This document shows positions 10,625 to 18,827 of a stretch of 64,000 nt of DNA, in pieces. The stretch lies in contig CANQTW010000008.1 in the NCBI GenBank assembly GCA_947626845.1, forward strand, positions 30,399 to 94,398, read 5' to 3'. The position numbers were made by a program, and so were the translations under genes. Every line of letters starts with the position of its first letter. Positions within the stretch are counted from its first letter, which is position 1. Below the pieces are notes generated by a model. That model worked only from the letters and a program-made list of their open reading frames with translations, was not told the DNA's origin and did not search any database. The stretch comes from an uncultured Oscillospiraceae bacterium. Its GTDB lineage: Bacteria; Bacillota; Clostridia; Oscillospirales; Oscillospiraceae.

Positions 10625-12090
10625 TCTATCCCCTCCTGGGCGAGCTCCAGGGCGCGCACCACGGCGCGGGCCTTGTTGACGCATTCCCGGTACTCGTTTT
10701 CGGGCACGGAGCCGGCCACAATGCCGGCCCCGGAGCGGACGTAAACCTTGCCCTCCCGCTTGTAGGCGATGCGGATGGCGATGCAGGTGTCCAGGTTGCC
10801 GGAAAAGTCGATGTAGCCGATGGCCCCGCCGTAGATGCCCCGACGGCAGTCCTCCAGCTCGTCGATGATCTGGCAGGCCCGAAGCTTGGGCGCGCCGGAG
10901 AGGGTGCCGGCGGGCAGAATGGCCTCCACGGCGTCCAGGGCGTCACAGTCGGGCCGTATCCGGCCCCGAACGGTGGAGCCGATGTGCATCACGTGGGAAA
11001 AGCGGTGGACGGTCATGTACCGCTCCACCTCCACGGAGCCGAACTCGGAGATCTTTCCCAGGTCGTTGCGCCCCAGGTCCACCAGCATATTGTGCTCGGC
11101 CAGCTCCTTCTCGTCCGCCAAAAGCTCCTCCTCCAGGCGCCTGTCCTCCGCGTCCGTGGCGCCCCGCGGGCGCGTCCCGGCCAGGGGGAAGGTGTGGAGG
11201 ACGCCGTCCTCCAGCTTGACCAGCGTCTCCGGGGAGGCGCCGGCAATCTCCAGCTCATTGCCGGAGAAATAGAACATGTAGGGGGAGGGGTTGACGGTGC
11301 GCAGGACCCGGTAGGCGTCAAAGAGACTGCCCTCGAAGTCTGCCTCCAGGCGGTTGGACAGCACCACCTGGAAGATGTCGCCCTCGTAGATGTGCTCCTT
11401 GGCCCGCTCTACCATGGCGCAGAAGCGCTTTTCGTCGAAAAGCGTGCGTATCCCGCTTGTCATGCGGCCCGCCGGAGGCTCCGCCCCCACGGGACCCCGC
11501 AGAGCGGCGGCGATGGCGGTGATCTCCCGCTCCGCCGCGGCGTAGCCGGCCTCCGGGTCGTCCAGGGGGACGGTGACCAGTACGGTCAGCTTCTGGCGGA
11601 AGTTGTCAAAGGCGATGACCTTGTTGAAGAGCATCAGGTCCAGGTCCTGAAAGCCCTCGGTGTCCTTCGCCTTCAGCTTGAGGCTTGGCTCGGCGTACTG
11701 GATGTAGTCGTAGCCGAAATAGCCCACAAGCCCTCCGGTGAAGGGCGGCAGATAGTCAAGGCGGGGGGAACGGCGCTCCCGGAGAAGCTCCCGCAAAACG
11801 GCGCGGGGATCGGCGCCGCGGGAGACGGTCCGGCCGTCCCGCTCCGTCAGCACCGTGCCGTTTCGGGCGGTGACGCACAGCTCCGGGTCGATGCCGATGA
11901 AGGTGTAGCGGCCCCAGCGCTCCTGGGCCTCCGCCGATTCCAGCAGGAAGCACGGCCTGTCCCGAAAGCGGCGCAGGGCCTCGATGGGCGTGATCATATC
12001 GCTCATGAACTCCGCCGACACCGGCGCGACCCGGTACTCGCCGCTTTTCGCCAGCGCCTTGAGCTCGGATAAGGTGGGCCTGAGTTTCAT
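10621..12090 (-). CDS. trpE: Anthranilate synthase component I
   Basis: 489 residues. Makes anthranilate from chorismate with TrpG. The chorismate-binding domain shows PSPYMFYF, LAGTRPRGAT, ERYMTVHRFSHVMH, LSGAPK and YVRSGAGIVAGS. The N-terminal regulatory domain keeps LLESAE, the usual tryptophan feedback site, so allosteric inhibition by tryptophan is likely. Start ATG 12090 has GAGGGGA eight bases upstream. First gene of the operon. Confidence 0.96.
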   Translation of the reverse strand: MKLRPTLSELKALAKSGEYRVAPVSAEFMSDMITPIEALRRFRDRPCFLLESAEAQERWGRYTFIGIDPELCVTARNGTVLTERDGRTVSRGADPRAVLRELLRERRSPRLDYLPPFTGGLVGYFGYDYIQYAEPSLKLKAKDTEGFQDLDLMLFNKVIAFDNFRQKLTVLVTVPLDDPEAGYAAAEREITAIAAALRGPVGAEPPAGRMTSGIRTLFDEKRFCAMVERAKEHIYEGDIFQVVLSNRLEADFEGSLFDAYRVLRTVNPSPYMFYFSGNELEIAGASPETLVKLEDGVLHTFPLAGTRPRGATDAEDRRLEEELLADEKELAEHNMLVDLGRNDLGKISEFGSVEVERYMTVHRFSHVMHIGSTVRGRIRPDCDALDAVEAILPAGTLSGAPKLRACQIIDELEDCRRGIYGGAIGYIDFSGNLDTCIAIRIAYKREGKVYVRSGAGIVAGSVPENEYRECVNKARAVVRALELAQEGIE

Positions 12091-12098
12091 CGGATTCC

Positions 12099-12119
12099 CC
12101 TCGCTTCAACGTTTTAGTT
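12099..12119 (-). promoter_or_regulatory. Inverted repeat in the trp operon leader, possible operator
   Basis: Between the -10 box and the trpE ribosome site the minus strand reads GTTTAACTAAAAC, a near palindrome (GTTT..AAAC). Its position just downstream of the transcription start would suit repressor binding. No match to a T-box or TRAP binding run is visible, and the roughly 40-base leader is too short for classic attenuation. Confidence 0.4.
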
Positions 12120-12136
12120 AAACAAACTCACAATAA

Positions 12137-12165
12137 ACTTTACCACAGGCGAGGGGGGAAGTCAA
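12137..12165 (-). promoter_or_regulatory. trp operon promoter
   Basis: Minus strand TTGACT (12160-12165), 17-base spacer, TAAAGT (12137-12142) with an extended TG one base before it. The start of transcription would be near 12130, giving a leader of only about 40 bases. Confidence 0.85.
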
Positions 12166-12220
12166 TTGGCAGAGGGCCGAATCTCGGCCCGCGCCGGCGC
12201 GATTTCTTGACACTTTTGTG

Positions 12221-12259
12221 GGAATAAAATCCGCCCGCGGCGGAAGAGCCGGCGGGCGG
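12221..12259 (-). terminator. Terminator of the DUF3842/ECF operon
   Basis: Arms CCGCCCGC and GCGGGCGG (12252-12259 and 12231-12238), followed on the minus strand by ATTTTATTCC. It lies about 27 bases past the ECF gene stop and separates that operon from trp. Confidence 0.8.
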
Positions 12260-12285
12260 AGGGCAGGATAAGGGGGTGGACGGGG

Positions 12286-12852
12286 TCAGTCTTTCAGCGT
12301 CAGATGGGCCTTTTCCATGGCCATCACCAGCACGGGGATCAGGACGATGTGCAGGATGATGCCGGGGATCGCCTCGGTGACGGCGCCCGCCCAGAAGGCG
12401 GAGAGGGGGAAGGAGGTGTGCTGGAGGCCCGCGATGACGAACCGGGCGCAGCCCCACACGAGCCTGCCGGCGATCATGGCCGTGACGAGGGATACATAGA
12501 TGGCCCACTTCTTTTTGGGCAGGTGCCTGTACAGCAGGCCGGAAACGGCGCCGTAGGCCGCCAGCTCGAAGGTCATGGCGACGGCGGTGAGGAGGGGAGG
12601 CATGGGGCCGAAGGCGAAGTGCTTGAGGAGGGGGGCGATGGCGCCCACCGCCAGGGCCCAGGGCCAGCCGCAGACGAAGCCGCACAGGAATACCGGAATG
12701 TGCATGGGGCTGAGGGCCGCGCCGACCTGGGGGATCTGGCCGGTCAGATAGGGCAAAGCCATACACAGGGCCAGAAACATGGCGGAGAACACCAGTCTGC
12801 GGATGAACAGGGAGCTTGCGGGTTTTTCTTTCAACGTGGTTTGGGTGGACAA
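12286..12852 (-). CDS. ECF transporter S component, vitamin unknown
   Basis: 188 residues, about six hydrophobic segments, no ATPase. It resembles substrate-specificity subunits of energy-coupling factor transporters: a short charged N-terminus, LVFSAMFLALCMALPYLTG in helix 1, and loops rich in small residues (LSPMHIPVFLCGFVCGWPWA). Such subunits bind a vitamin and share an EcfAA'T module encoded elsewhere. Start is TTG 12852, fixed by AGGAGG seven bases upstream; the upstream gene ends two bases before. The ligand cannot be assigned from sequence. The leader RNA at 13311-13440 controls both genes and may sense the same compound. Confidence 0.8.
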   Translation of the reverse strand: MSTQTTLKEKPASSLFIRRLVFSAMFLALCMALPYLTGQIPQVGAALSPMHIPVFLCGFVCGWPWALAVGAIAPLLKHFAFGPMPPLLTAVAMTFELAAYGAVSGLLYRHLPKKKWAIYVSLVTAMIAGRLVWGCARFVIAGLQHTSFPLSAFWAGAVTEAIPGIILHIVLIPVLVMAMEKAHLTLKD

Positions 12853-12853
12853 A

Positions 12854-13270
12854 TCAATTCCTCCTGTCGGAAAGCAATGTACCCAGGCGGGCGATGGCGT
12901 CCTCCAGGATCTGCCCCGAACCGCCGGTGACGCCGGCCACGTAGGTATCGCACAGATTCATGGGGATCAGCACCCGCTGGGCCGGACTTTGGGCCACGGC
13001 GTTGGCCATGGCGGGGGATATTTCGCCCATGAGCGCGTCGGCCATGGCGATGCCGATGGGGCCGGTGATGATGTCCGCCCTGCGGCAGGCCGTCAGCACC
13101 GGATTTTCGCCGGTGGCGACCCGGTCCGCCCCGCCGCGGAGCATGGCCGCGGAGGCCTGGGAGTTGGTTCCCACGGCCCACACGAACACGTCCAGGTACG
13201 CCTTTTTGACGGCCTCCACCAGCGTTCTGCCCAGCTTTCCGCCCTGTCCGTCTATTACAAGCACTGTCAT
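12854..13270 (-). CDS. DUF3842-like protein
   Basis: 138 residues, soluble. N-terminal VLVIDGQGGKLGR is a dinucleotide-binding-like glycine turn; later MLRGGADRVATGENPV, ITGPIGIAMADALMGEISP and LIPMNLCDTYVAGVTGG are motifs of the small DUF3842 family, whose function is not known to me. It is first in an operon with an ECF S component (stop and next start nearly touch), so a role in handling the imported vitamin is inferred. GGAG stands nine bases before ATG 13270. Confidence 0.75.
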   Translation of the reverse strand: MTVLVIDGQGGKLGRTLVEAVKKAYLDVFVWAVGTNSQASAAMLRGGADRVATGENPVLTACRRADIITGPIGIAMADALMGEISPAMANAVAQSPAQRVLIPMNLCDTYVAGVTGGSGQILEDAIARLGTLLSDRRN

Positions 13271-13310
13271 TTCAAGCCGCTCCGATCTTTTTATTCCGCA
13301 GGCCGGGACT

Positions 13311-13350
13311 GAAAAAAGCGCCGGCTGCCCATTTTTTGGGCGAGCCGGCA
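13311..13350 (-). terminator. Intrinsic terminator inside the leader of the DUF3842/ECF operon
   Basis: RNA arms GCCGGCUCGCCC (13349-13338) and GGGCAGCCGGC (13330-13320), a loop of about seven bases, then GCUUUUUUC (13319-13311). It lies downstream of the promoter and about 40 bases before the first start codon, so it must be read through for expression: an expression platform. Confidence 0.85.
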
Positions 13351-13354
13351 GCTT

Positions 13355-13440
13355 GTATTGCCAGTGTTGCGCTTCACGGGATAAACGCGAAATGTCCCTC
13401 CCGCTTATGCGGGCGTGCTCCGACCTGTATCGGTTATACG
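13355..13440 (-). ncRNA. Candidate riboswitch or attenuator aptamer of unknown class
   Basis: Between promoter and terminator the RNA can form a closed multi-branch shape: GUAU..CC (13439-13432) with GG..AUAC (13362-13355); CAC (13417-13415) with GUG (13377-13375); hairpin CCCGC-AUAA-GCGGG (13413-13400); and hairpin GGGA..UCCC (13398-13378). An alternative hairpin CCGA-UACAGG-UCGG (13433-13420) would compete with the closing stem. I do not find the defining cores of TPP, FMN, cobalamin, S-box, THF, preQ1, purine, glycine or lysine switches. The vitamin-transporter context suggests a vitamin ligand; this is inference. Confidence 0.55.
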
Positions 13441-13441
13441 T

Positions 13442-13470
13442 AGTTTAACACAATAAAGGGGCAATGTCAA
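13442..13470 (-). promoter_or_regulatory. Promoter of the DUF3842/ECF operon
   Basis: Minus strand TTGACA (13465-13470), 17-base spacer, TAAACT (13442-13447). Transcription would start near 13435, at the 5-prime edge of the structured leader. Confidence 0.85.
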
Positions 13471-13485
13471 TAGGGGGATTATAAA

Positions 13486-13735
13486 GGATGTCCGCCCTTA
13501 CAGGGCGGAGGGATTTCCACCGAGCGGCGGAGGGATTTACTTTCTCCTCTTTTGTGTTGACAAAAGAGGAGAAAGTAACAAAGAGGAGAAAAACAACCAG
13601 AGGGGGGATTTCGATTTCCCCCCTCTGGACACCCCCTTGAAACGACCAGAGGGGGTTGCGACCCCCATCTGGACTCCCCCCAGGGAACGCCCGCGGGGAA
13701 GCAGGCGCGGAAAACGGGATTTGCCCCGCACGGGG
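13486..13735. repeat. P2 repeat, copy 1 (chain of hairpins)
   Basis: Gene-free. It holds in order: CCGCCCTTACAGGGCGG hairpin; a hairpin with 16-base arms CTTTCTCCTCTTTTGT / ACAAAAGAGGAGAAAG (about 13540-13576); ACCAGAGGGGGG / CCCCCCTCTGG (about 13597-13629); AGAGGGGG / CCCCCATCT (about 13643-13673); then CCCCAGGGAACGCCCGCGGGG. The same chain recurs at 34980-35500 and 52855-53060. Confidence 0.8.
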
Positions 13736-13778
13736 TTTGTCGGTAATTCGGTGGGCCGCCGTGGGCGGCGGCCCCTGC

Positions 13779-14768
13779 TTACAGGCTAACGGCGTCGATT
13801 TCCGCAAGCTCCGCGGCGGTGAAGGCGGTGTTCCCGGCGGCCTTCACGTTGTCCAAAATCTGTTGGGGACGGGAGGCGCCGGTGAGGACGGTGGTGACCA
13901 CGCCGTCCCGAAGAATCCAGGCCAGGGCCATCTGGGCCAGAGTCTGGCCGCGGCGCGCGGCGATATCGTTGAGGGCGCGGACCTTCCCCAGCTTCTCCTC
14001 CGTCAGCGCGTTTTCCTTCAGGAAGCGCCCGTCGGTGCGAATGCGGCTGTCGGCGGGGATGCCCTTTAAGTACCGGTCAGTGAGCAGGCCCTGCTCCAGG
14101 GGGCAGAAGGCCACGATGCCCTTGCCCAGACGGGCGGCGGCGTCCTTCAGGCCGTTCTGCTCGATGGTACGGTTGAAGATGGAGTAGCGGTTCTGGTTGA
14201 TGACGAAGGGGACGCCCATCGTCTCTAAGATCGCCGCCGCCTGCTCCATGCGTGCCCCGTCGTAGTTGCTGAGACCCGCGTACAGCGCCTTTCCTGACCG
14301 GACGGCCTGGGCCAGGGCGCCCATGGTCTCCTCCAGGGGCGTGTCCGGATCGGGCCGGTGGTGGTAGAAAATGTCCACGTAGTCAAGCCCCAGACGCTGT
14401 AGGCTCTGATCCAGGCTGGCCAGCAGATATTTCCGGCTGCCGCCGCTGCCGTAGGGGCCGGGCCACATGTCGTAGCCGGCCTTGGTGGTGACGATCAGCT
14501 CATCCCGGTATCCGCCCAGCTCCTCCCGGAGGACGCGGCCCAGGTTTTGCTCGGCGCTGCCCGGTTGGGGGCCGTAGTTGTTGGCCAGGTCAAAGTGGGT
14601 AATGCCGCAGTCGAAGGCGGTGAAGATGAGGGCGCGCATGGCGTCGTAGGACGCGGTGTCGCCAAAGTTGTGCCACAGGCCCAGGGAGACGGCGGGCAGC
14701 TTCAGGCCGCTGGTTCCGGCCAGGTTGTAGGGCATGGCTTCGTAACGTGTGTCGGAGGGGGTGTACAT
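13779..14768 (-). CDS. Aldo/keto reductase, YghZ/MgrA-like
   Basis: 329 residues. NADPH-dependent carbonyl reductase; closest in type to L-glyceraldehyde 3-phosphate reductases: LGLWHNFG near the start, catalytic D and Y in [15 protein letters not shown], lysine in [14 protein letters not shown], histidine in IFYHHRPD, and the NADP-binding TGASRP near the end. Start ATG 14768 has only a weak AAAAGAG site, but it fits the family N-terminus ([14 protein letters not shown]). It is transcribed divergently from endonuclease IV. Confidence 0.88.
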   Translation of the reverse strand: MYTPSDTRYEAMPYNLAGTSGLKLPAVSLGLWHNFGDTASYDAMRALIFTAFDCGITHFDLANNYGPQPGSAEQNLGRVLREELGGYRDELIVTTKAGYDMWPGPYGSGGSRKYLLASLDQSLQRLGLDYVDIFYHHRPDPDTPLEETMGALAQAVRSGKALYAGLSNYDGARMEQAAAILETMGVPFVINQNRYSIFNRTIEQNGLKDAAARLGKGIVAFCPLEQGLLTDRYLKGIPADSRIRTDGRFLKENALTEEKLGKVRALNDIAARRGQTLAQMALAWILRDGVVTTVLTGASRPQQILDNVKAAGNTAFTAAELAEIDAVSL

Positions 14769-14797
14769 AGCATCACTCTTTTCGTCCGGTTTTCCCA

Positions 14798-14827
14798 AGT
14801 ATACCAGACGCGGCGGGGCGGTGTCAA
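14798..14827 (-). promoter_or_regulatory. Promoter of the aldo/keto reductase gene
   Basis: Minus strand TTGACA (14822-14827), 18-base spacer, extended TGG-TATACT (14798-14803). It lies back to back with the nfo promoter, about 20 bases apart. Confidence 0.75.
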
Positions 14828-14847
14828 CCGGAAGGAGGCAGGGGGAC

Positions 14848-14876
14848 TTGAAAATCTGCCGCCGTTCCTGTATAAT
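14848..14876 (+). promoter_or_regulatory. Promoter of nfo
   Basis: TTGAAA (14848-14853), 17-base spacer, TATAAT (14871-14876), about 50 bases before the nfo start. Confidence 0.8.
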
Positions 14877-14927
14877 TGCGGTGATACTGATACCCATTTA
14901 ATTAGCATGAGAAAAGGGGGTCATTTT

Positions 14928-15761
14928 ATGCTCAACATCGGCTGTCATCTGTCCGTGTCCAAGGGGTACGCCGCCCTGGCCCAGGACGCCCTGTGGACCG
15001 GCTCCAGCTGCTTTCAGTTTTTCACCCGCAACCCGCGGGGCGGCGGGGCCAAGCCTGTGGACGAGGCGGACATAGCGGAATTTCTTCAGATCGCGGAGGA
15101 AAAGGGCCTCAACTCCTTCCTGGCCCACGCGCCCTACACCATCAACCCCTGCGCCGCCAAGCCGGAGACCCTGGCGTTTGCCCGCGAGACCATGGCCGAC
15201 GACCTTACGCGGATGGAGTGGCTGCCGGGGAACTACTATAACTTCCACCCCGGCTCCCACGTGGGTCAGGGGACGGAGCGCGGCATCGAGCTGATCGCCG
15301 AGACGCTGGATTTGGTGCTGAAGCCGGAACAGCGCACCACCGTCCTGCTGGAGACCATGGCCGGCAAGGGTTCCGAGGTGGGAGGGCGCTTTGAGGAGCT
15401 GCGGGAGATCATAGACCGCACGGCCCTTTCGGACAAGCTGGGCGTGTGCCTGGACACCTGCCACGTCTACGACGCCGGATACGACATCGTGAACGACCTG
15501 GACGGGGTGCTGACGGAGTTTGACCGGGTCATCGGCCTTGACCGGCTCAAATGTATCCACTTGAACGACTCCAAGAATCCGTTCTCCAGCCACAAGGACC
15601 GGCATGAGGTCATCGGCGGGGGCAGTCTGGGGCTGGAGGCCGTCACGCGGATCATCAACCATCCGGCGCTGAGGAAGCTCCCCTTCTACCTGGAGACGCC
15701 CAACGAGCTGGAGGGGTACAAAAAGGAGATCGAGCTGCTGCGGGGGCTTTATAAAGAGTAA
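14928..15761 (+). CDS. nfo: Endonuclease IV (AP endonuclease)
   Basis: 277 residues. Cleaves DNA 5-prime to abasic sites in base excision repair, with a trinuclear zinc site. Zinc-ligand motifs seen: HLSVSKG near the start, [31 protein letters not shown], and [22 protein letters not shown]. Start ATG 14928 follows AAAAGGGGG; the frame is open further upstream but that sequence is promoter DNA. Confidence 0.95.
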   Translation: MLNIGCHLSVSKGYAALAQDALWTGSSCFQFFTRNPRGGGAKPVDEADIAEFLQIAEEKGLNSFLAHAPYTINPCAAKPETLAFARETMADDLTRMEWLPGNYYNFHPGSHVGQGTERGIELIAETLDLVLKPEQRTTVLLETMAGKGSEVGGRFEELREIIDRTALSDKLGVCLDTCHVYDAGYDIVNDLDGVLTEFDRVIGLDRLKCIHLNDSKNPFSSHKDRHEVIGGGSLGLEAVTRIINHPALRKLPFYLETPNELEGYKKEIELLRGLYKE

Positions 15762-15768
15762 AAATCAC

Positions 15769-15797
15769 TTGCATACCGGTGGACGTAGTGGTAAAAT
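15769..15797 (+). promoter_or_regulatory. Promoter of pta
   Basis: TTGCAT (15769-15774), 17-base spacer, extended TGG-TAAAAT (15792-15797), 35 bases before the start codon. Confidence 0.75.
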
Positions 15798-15831
15798 GTT
15801 TTCATCAAAAAAAATACGGAGGTAGATACCC

Positions 15832-16851
15832 ATGGAAATGATAGACAACCTTAAGAAAAAGCTTCAGGGCGCGGGACGGCGCATCGTGTTCACCGAGGGC
15901 ACCGACGCCCGTATCCTGGAGGCCACGGACCGTCTGGTGAAGGAGGGGCTTCTCACCGTCGTTCTTGTGGGCAATCCCGACGAGGTGAAGGCCGCCGCGG
16001 CCAAGGGCAGCTTTGACATCGGCGACAGCCGGATCGTGGACCCCGCCAATTACGCCGACATGGACAAGATGGTGGACACCATGGTGGCTCTGCGGCGCGG
16101 CAAGATGACCGCCGACGAGTGCCGCGCCGCCCTCAAGAAGGGCAACTATTTCGGCACCATGTTGGTGAAGATGGGCGTGGCCGACTGCCTCCTGGGCGGC
16201 GCCACCTACTCCACCGCCGACACCGTCCGTCCGGCCCTCCAGCTCATCAAGACGAAGCCCGGCGCGCATCTGGTGTCCTCCGCCTTCATCCTCACCCGTG
16301 AGCACGGCGAGGAGAACCTGAAGACCATCTGCATGGGCGACTGCGCCATCAACCTCTCCTATGAGGACACCCTGGACAAGGAGGGCAACGTCGCCATCTC
16401 CGGCGCACAGAAGCTGGCCGAGGTGGCCGTTGAGACCGCCAAGACCGCCAAGCTCTTCGGCATCGACCCCAAGGTGGCGCTGCTGAGCTTCTCCACTAAG
16501 GGTTCCGGCAAGGGCGGCACCGTGGCCCTCTCCGCCGAGGCCACGAAGATAGCCAAGGAGATGGCCCCCGACCTGGCCATCGACGGCGAGATGCAGTTCG
16601 ACGCCGCCGTCAGCCCCACCGTGGGACAGCTGAAGTTCCCCGGCTCCTCTGTGGCCGGCTACGCCAACACCTTCATCTTCCCCCTCATCGAGGCCGGCAA
16701 CATCGGCTACAAGATCGCCCAGCGCCTGGGCGGCTACGACGCTTACGGCCCCATTCTTCAGGGCCTCAACGCCCCCATCAACGACCTCTCCCGCGGCTGC
16801 AACGCCGACGAGGTCTATACCATGGCCATCATCACGGCGGCACTGGACTAA
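15832..16851 (+). CDS. pta: Phosphate acetyltransferase
   Basis: 339 residues. Interconverts acetyl-CoA and acetyl phosphate, the first step of acetate formation; an acetate kinase gene is not in the window. Motifs: IVFTEGTDARILEA, LVGNPDEV, MGDCAINL, LLSFSTKGSGKG, DGEMQFDAAV, FPGSSVAGYANTFIFP and QRLGGYDAYGPILQGLN. Start ATG 15832 has GGAGG nine bases upstream; a second ATG two codons later is possible. Confidence 0.95.
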   Translation: MEMIDNLKKKLQGAGRRIVFTEGTDARILEATDRLVKEGLLTVVLVGNPDEVKAAAAKGSFDIGDSRIVDPANYADMDKMVDTMVALRRGKMTADECRAALKKGNYFGTMLVKMGVADCLLGGATYSTADTVRPALQLIKTKPGAHLVSSAFILTREHGEENLKTICMGDCAINLSYEDTLDKEGNVAISGAQKLAEVAVETAKTAKLFGIDPKVALLSFSTKGSGKGGTVALSAEATKIAKEMAPDLAIDGEMQFDAAVSPTVGQLKFPGSSVAGYANTFIFPLIEAGNIGYKIAQRLGGYDAYGPILQGLNAPINDLSRGCNADEVYTMAIITAALD

Positions 16852-16861
16852 ACTTCTCTGG

Positions 16862-17095
16862 CTTTGAAGGCCGCAAAGCGACCTTCCAATGCCAATAAGA
16901 AACGTGCGGAACCCCTTGGCTGAATTTTGCGAAATTCAGCCAAGGGGTTCCTGCCGTCACGCCGCCCGCGCCGCAAAGCGGCACAAGCGGTGTGACAAAA
17001 GGTATTTTTCCCGACGCGCATGTCGCCGGAAAAAATACCGAATTTGAGTTTTTTGACAAGCTGACCGGAAGCCTTGCGGCTTCCGGTCAGGGGGC
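16862..17095. repeat. P1 modular palindromic repeat, copy A
   Basis: Fills the gap between the convergent pta and secG genes. Modules: ACGTGCGG lead, a perfect 40-base palindrome at 16910-16949 centred on GAATTTTGCGAAATTC, a variable GC-rich part, hairpin GGTATTTTT..AAAAATACC at 17001-17039 around GCGCATGTCG, the linker GAGTTTTTTGACAAGCTG, and an end hairpin CCGGAAGCC..GGCTTCCGG. A bidirectional terminator role is inferred. Confidence 0.8.
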
Positions 17096-17101
17096 ATATC
17101 G

Positions 17102-17338
17102 TTATTTTACGAAGAAATCCAGCACCAGGGTCAGGACGATGAAGAGGGCGGCCACCCATTTGGTGAGTCGGGCCAGACGCGCGTCCAGGGTCTTGGCCTT
17201 GTTCTTGGCCAGGAACGTGTCGCCGCTGCCGCCGCCGATGGCGCCGGAGAGGCCGGCGCTCTTGCCGCTCTGCATGAGGACGATGACCACAAGAGCCAAA
17301 CAGGCGAGGAGCTGGATGATGGTGATTGCGATTTCCAA
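17102..17338 (-). CDS. secG: Preprotein translocase subunit SecG
   Basis: 78 residues from TTG 17338. Membrane subunit of the SecYEG channel. Two hydrophobic segments flank the hallmark VLMQSGKSAGLSGAIGGGSGDTF. There is no ATG; TTG 17338 is chosen because AAAGGA lies nine bases before it, whereas TTG 17347 would sit two bases from it. Monocistronic, convergent with pta. Confidence 0.9.
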   Translation of the reverse strand: MEIAITIIQLLACLALVVIVLMQSGKSAGLSGAIGGGSGDTFLAKNKAKTLDARLARLTKWVAALFIVLTLVLDFFVK

Positions 17339-17458
17339 AATAATCAATCCTTTTTAAGATAATATTGTACTTTCATTCGCGGGAATTCTATGCTATCATA
17401 CTTTTGGAAAGATTGCAAGAGTTTTTTTCAAATTTCACACAAAATGGGGGAAAAGTTT

Positions 17459-18220
17459 ATGCTCTTTGACACCCACGCCCACTATGACGACGAAAAATTT
17501 GACGCTGACCGGGGGGAGCTGCTGGCGAAGATGAGGGCCGCCGGGGTGGGGCTCATCGTGGACCCGGCCTCCGATATCGCCTCGGCGAAAAAGGCCCAGG
17601 CCATCGCCCGCGAGTATGATTTCGTCCTGTTCGCCGCCGGGGTCCATCCTCACGAGGCCGCCGGGGCGGCGGAGGCGTATCTTGAGGAGCTGCGCGCCCT
17701 GGCCGCCGATCCCAAGTGCGTGGCGGTGGGGGAGATCGGCCTTGACTACCACTATGACTTCTCCCCCAGGGACGTCCAGAGGCGGGTCTACGGCGAACAG
17801 CTGAGACTGGCGCGGGAGCTGGACAAGCCCGTGATCGTCCATGAGCGGGAGGCCGTCGCCGATAACCTGGACATTTTAAAGGCCCACCCCGGCGTTCGGG
17901 GCGTGATCCACTGCTATTCCGGCAGCTGGGAGACGGCGAAGATACTGCTGGACATGGGCTTCTATCTGGGTTTTACCGGCGTCGTCACCTTTAAAAACGC
18001 CCGACGGGTGCTGGAGGTGGTGGAGAAGATGCCCTTGGAGCGCATGGTCATAGAGACGGACAGCCCCTATATGGCCCCAGTGCCCCACAGGGGCGAGCGC
18101 AACTCCTCCCTTTTTGTCCATCTGGTGGCGGAGAAGATCGCCGAAATACGGGGCATGAGCGCCGGGGATGTGGCGCGTGTCACATGGGAGAACGGGAAGC
18201 GGCTTTTTGATCTTTCCTGA
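17459..18220 (+). CDS. tatD: TatD-family metal-dependent hydrolase/DNase
   Basis: 253 residues. TIM-barrel amidohydrolase-like nuclease. Metal ligands: FDTHAHYDD (H6, H8), VGEIGLDYHYD, VIVHEREA, VIHCYSGS and IETDSPYMAP. Start ATG 17459 follows GGGGGA. It converges with folT and overlaps its 3-prime end by 41 bases. Exact substrate is unknown; the family includes 3-prime to 5-prime DNA/RNA exonucleases and D-aminoacyl-tRNA deacylase-like members. Confidence 0.92.
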   Translation: MLFDTHAHYDDEKFDADRGELLAKMRAAGVGLIVDPASDIASAKKAQAIAREYDFVLFAAGVHPHEAAGAAEAYLEELRALAADPKCVAVGEIGLDYHYDFSPRDVQRRVYGEQLRLARELDKPVIVHEREAVADNLDILKAHPGVRGVIHCYSGSWETAKILLDMGFYLGFTGVVTFKNARRVLEVVEKMPLERMVIETDSPYMAPVPHRGERNSSLFVHLVAEKIAEIRGMSAGDVARVTWENGKRLFDLS

Positions 18221-18764
18221 AGAGCCGGAACACGCCGGCCTTCTCCAGCCCCTTCGCGATCAGGTAGAAAACAGCCGTGTTCAGGGGCCAGTTGATGAAG
18301 AGGCTCCAGCCGATCCTCAGCTTCAGCGCCGCCAGGAACGCCCGCCCGTACAGCTGGGCCGACCAGAGGGTGCCGAAGCCCAAATTGACCACCACCTCGA
18401 TGAGCGCCTTCGCCGCCAAAACGCGCCAGAAGCTGACGGGCCGTTTGTAGTAAAAGCACCCGTAGATGAAGGCCGCCAGCATGGCGTTGAAGGTGTAGCC
18501 GAAGTGGAAGGCGCCGCTGGGCTTGATGAAAAACTTCAGAATGTCCATCGCCCCGCCGAAGAGCGTCCCCGTCACCGGCCCGAATAGCATATCCACCACC
18601 TGGTTGGGGATGCCGGCAAACCCGATAGAGGCGAAGCCCCCGATGTCCACGTCGGCGGCCTTCAGGGCCAGGGACAGCGCCCCCATGACGGCGAGGGCGG
18701 TGAGCACCCGCAGCTTTTTCAGCTCAAGGGACGACTCGATCAGCGTCTCTTTCCATTTTTTCAT
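18180..18764 (-). CDS. folT: ECF transporter S component, folate type
   Basis: 194 residues with about six hydrophobic segments. It matches folate-type S components: LKKLRVLTALAVMGALSLAL, IGFAGIPNQVVDMLFGPVTG, FGGAMDILKFFIKPSGAFHFGYTFNAMLA. It should capture folates and dock to a shared EcfAA'T module encoded elsewhere. The assignment is backed by the THF riboswitch upstream. ATG 18764 is used; ATG 18773 is equally possible because GGAGGGAGG serves both. Its last 41 bases overlap tatD on the other strand. Confidence 0.9.
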   Translation of the reverse strand: MKKWKETLIESSLELKKLRVLTALAVMGALSLALKAADVDIGGFASIGFAGIPNQVVDMLFGPVTGTLFGGAMDILKFFIKPSGAFHFGYTFNAMLAAFIYGCFYYKRPVSFWRVLAAKALIEVVVNLGFGTLWSAQLYGRAFLAALKLRIGWSLFINWPLNTAVFYLIAKGLEKAGVFRLFRKDQKAASRSPM

Positions 18765-18827
18765 AAAAAACATACCTCCCTCCATGCAGAAATGTCCACA
18801 AGGCAGGAGATATGGCTATCCTCTGTC

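Noticed and set aside
13355..13440. S-box or cobalamin riboswitch
   Set aside because: GGAGGGAC, CCCGUGAAG and GCAACAC recall the S-box, but the GGUGC..AAUCC block is missing and the stems are arranged differently; the cobalamin GCCACUG box is absent.
13445..13807. Hydrophobic peptide frame (LLFVTFSSF, SPLWLFFSSLLL types) inside P2 repeats
   Set aside because: Similar peptides appear at each P2 copy, but the DNA is explained by hairpins, the frames have no ribosome site, and the changes preserve base pairing better than amino acids.
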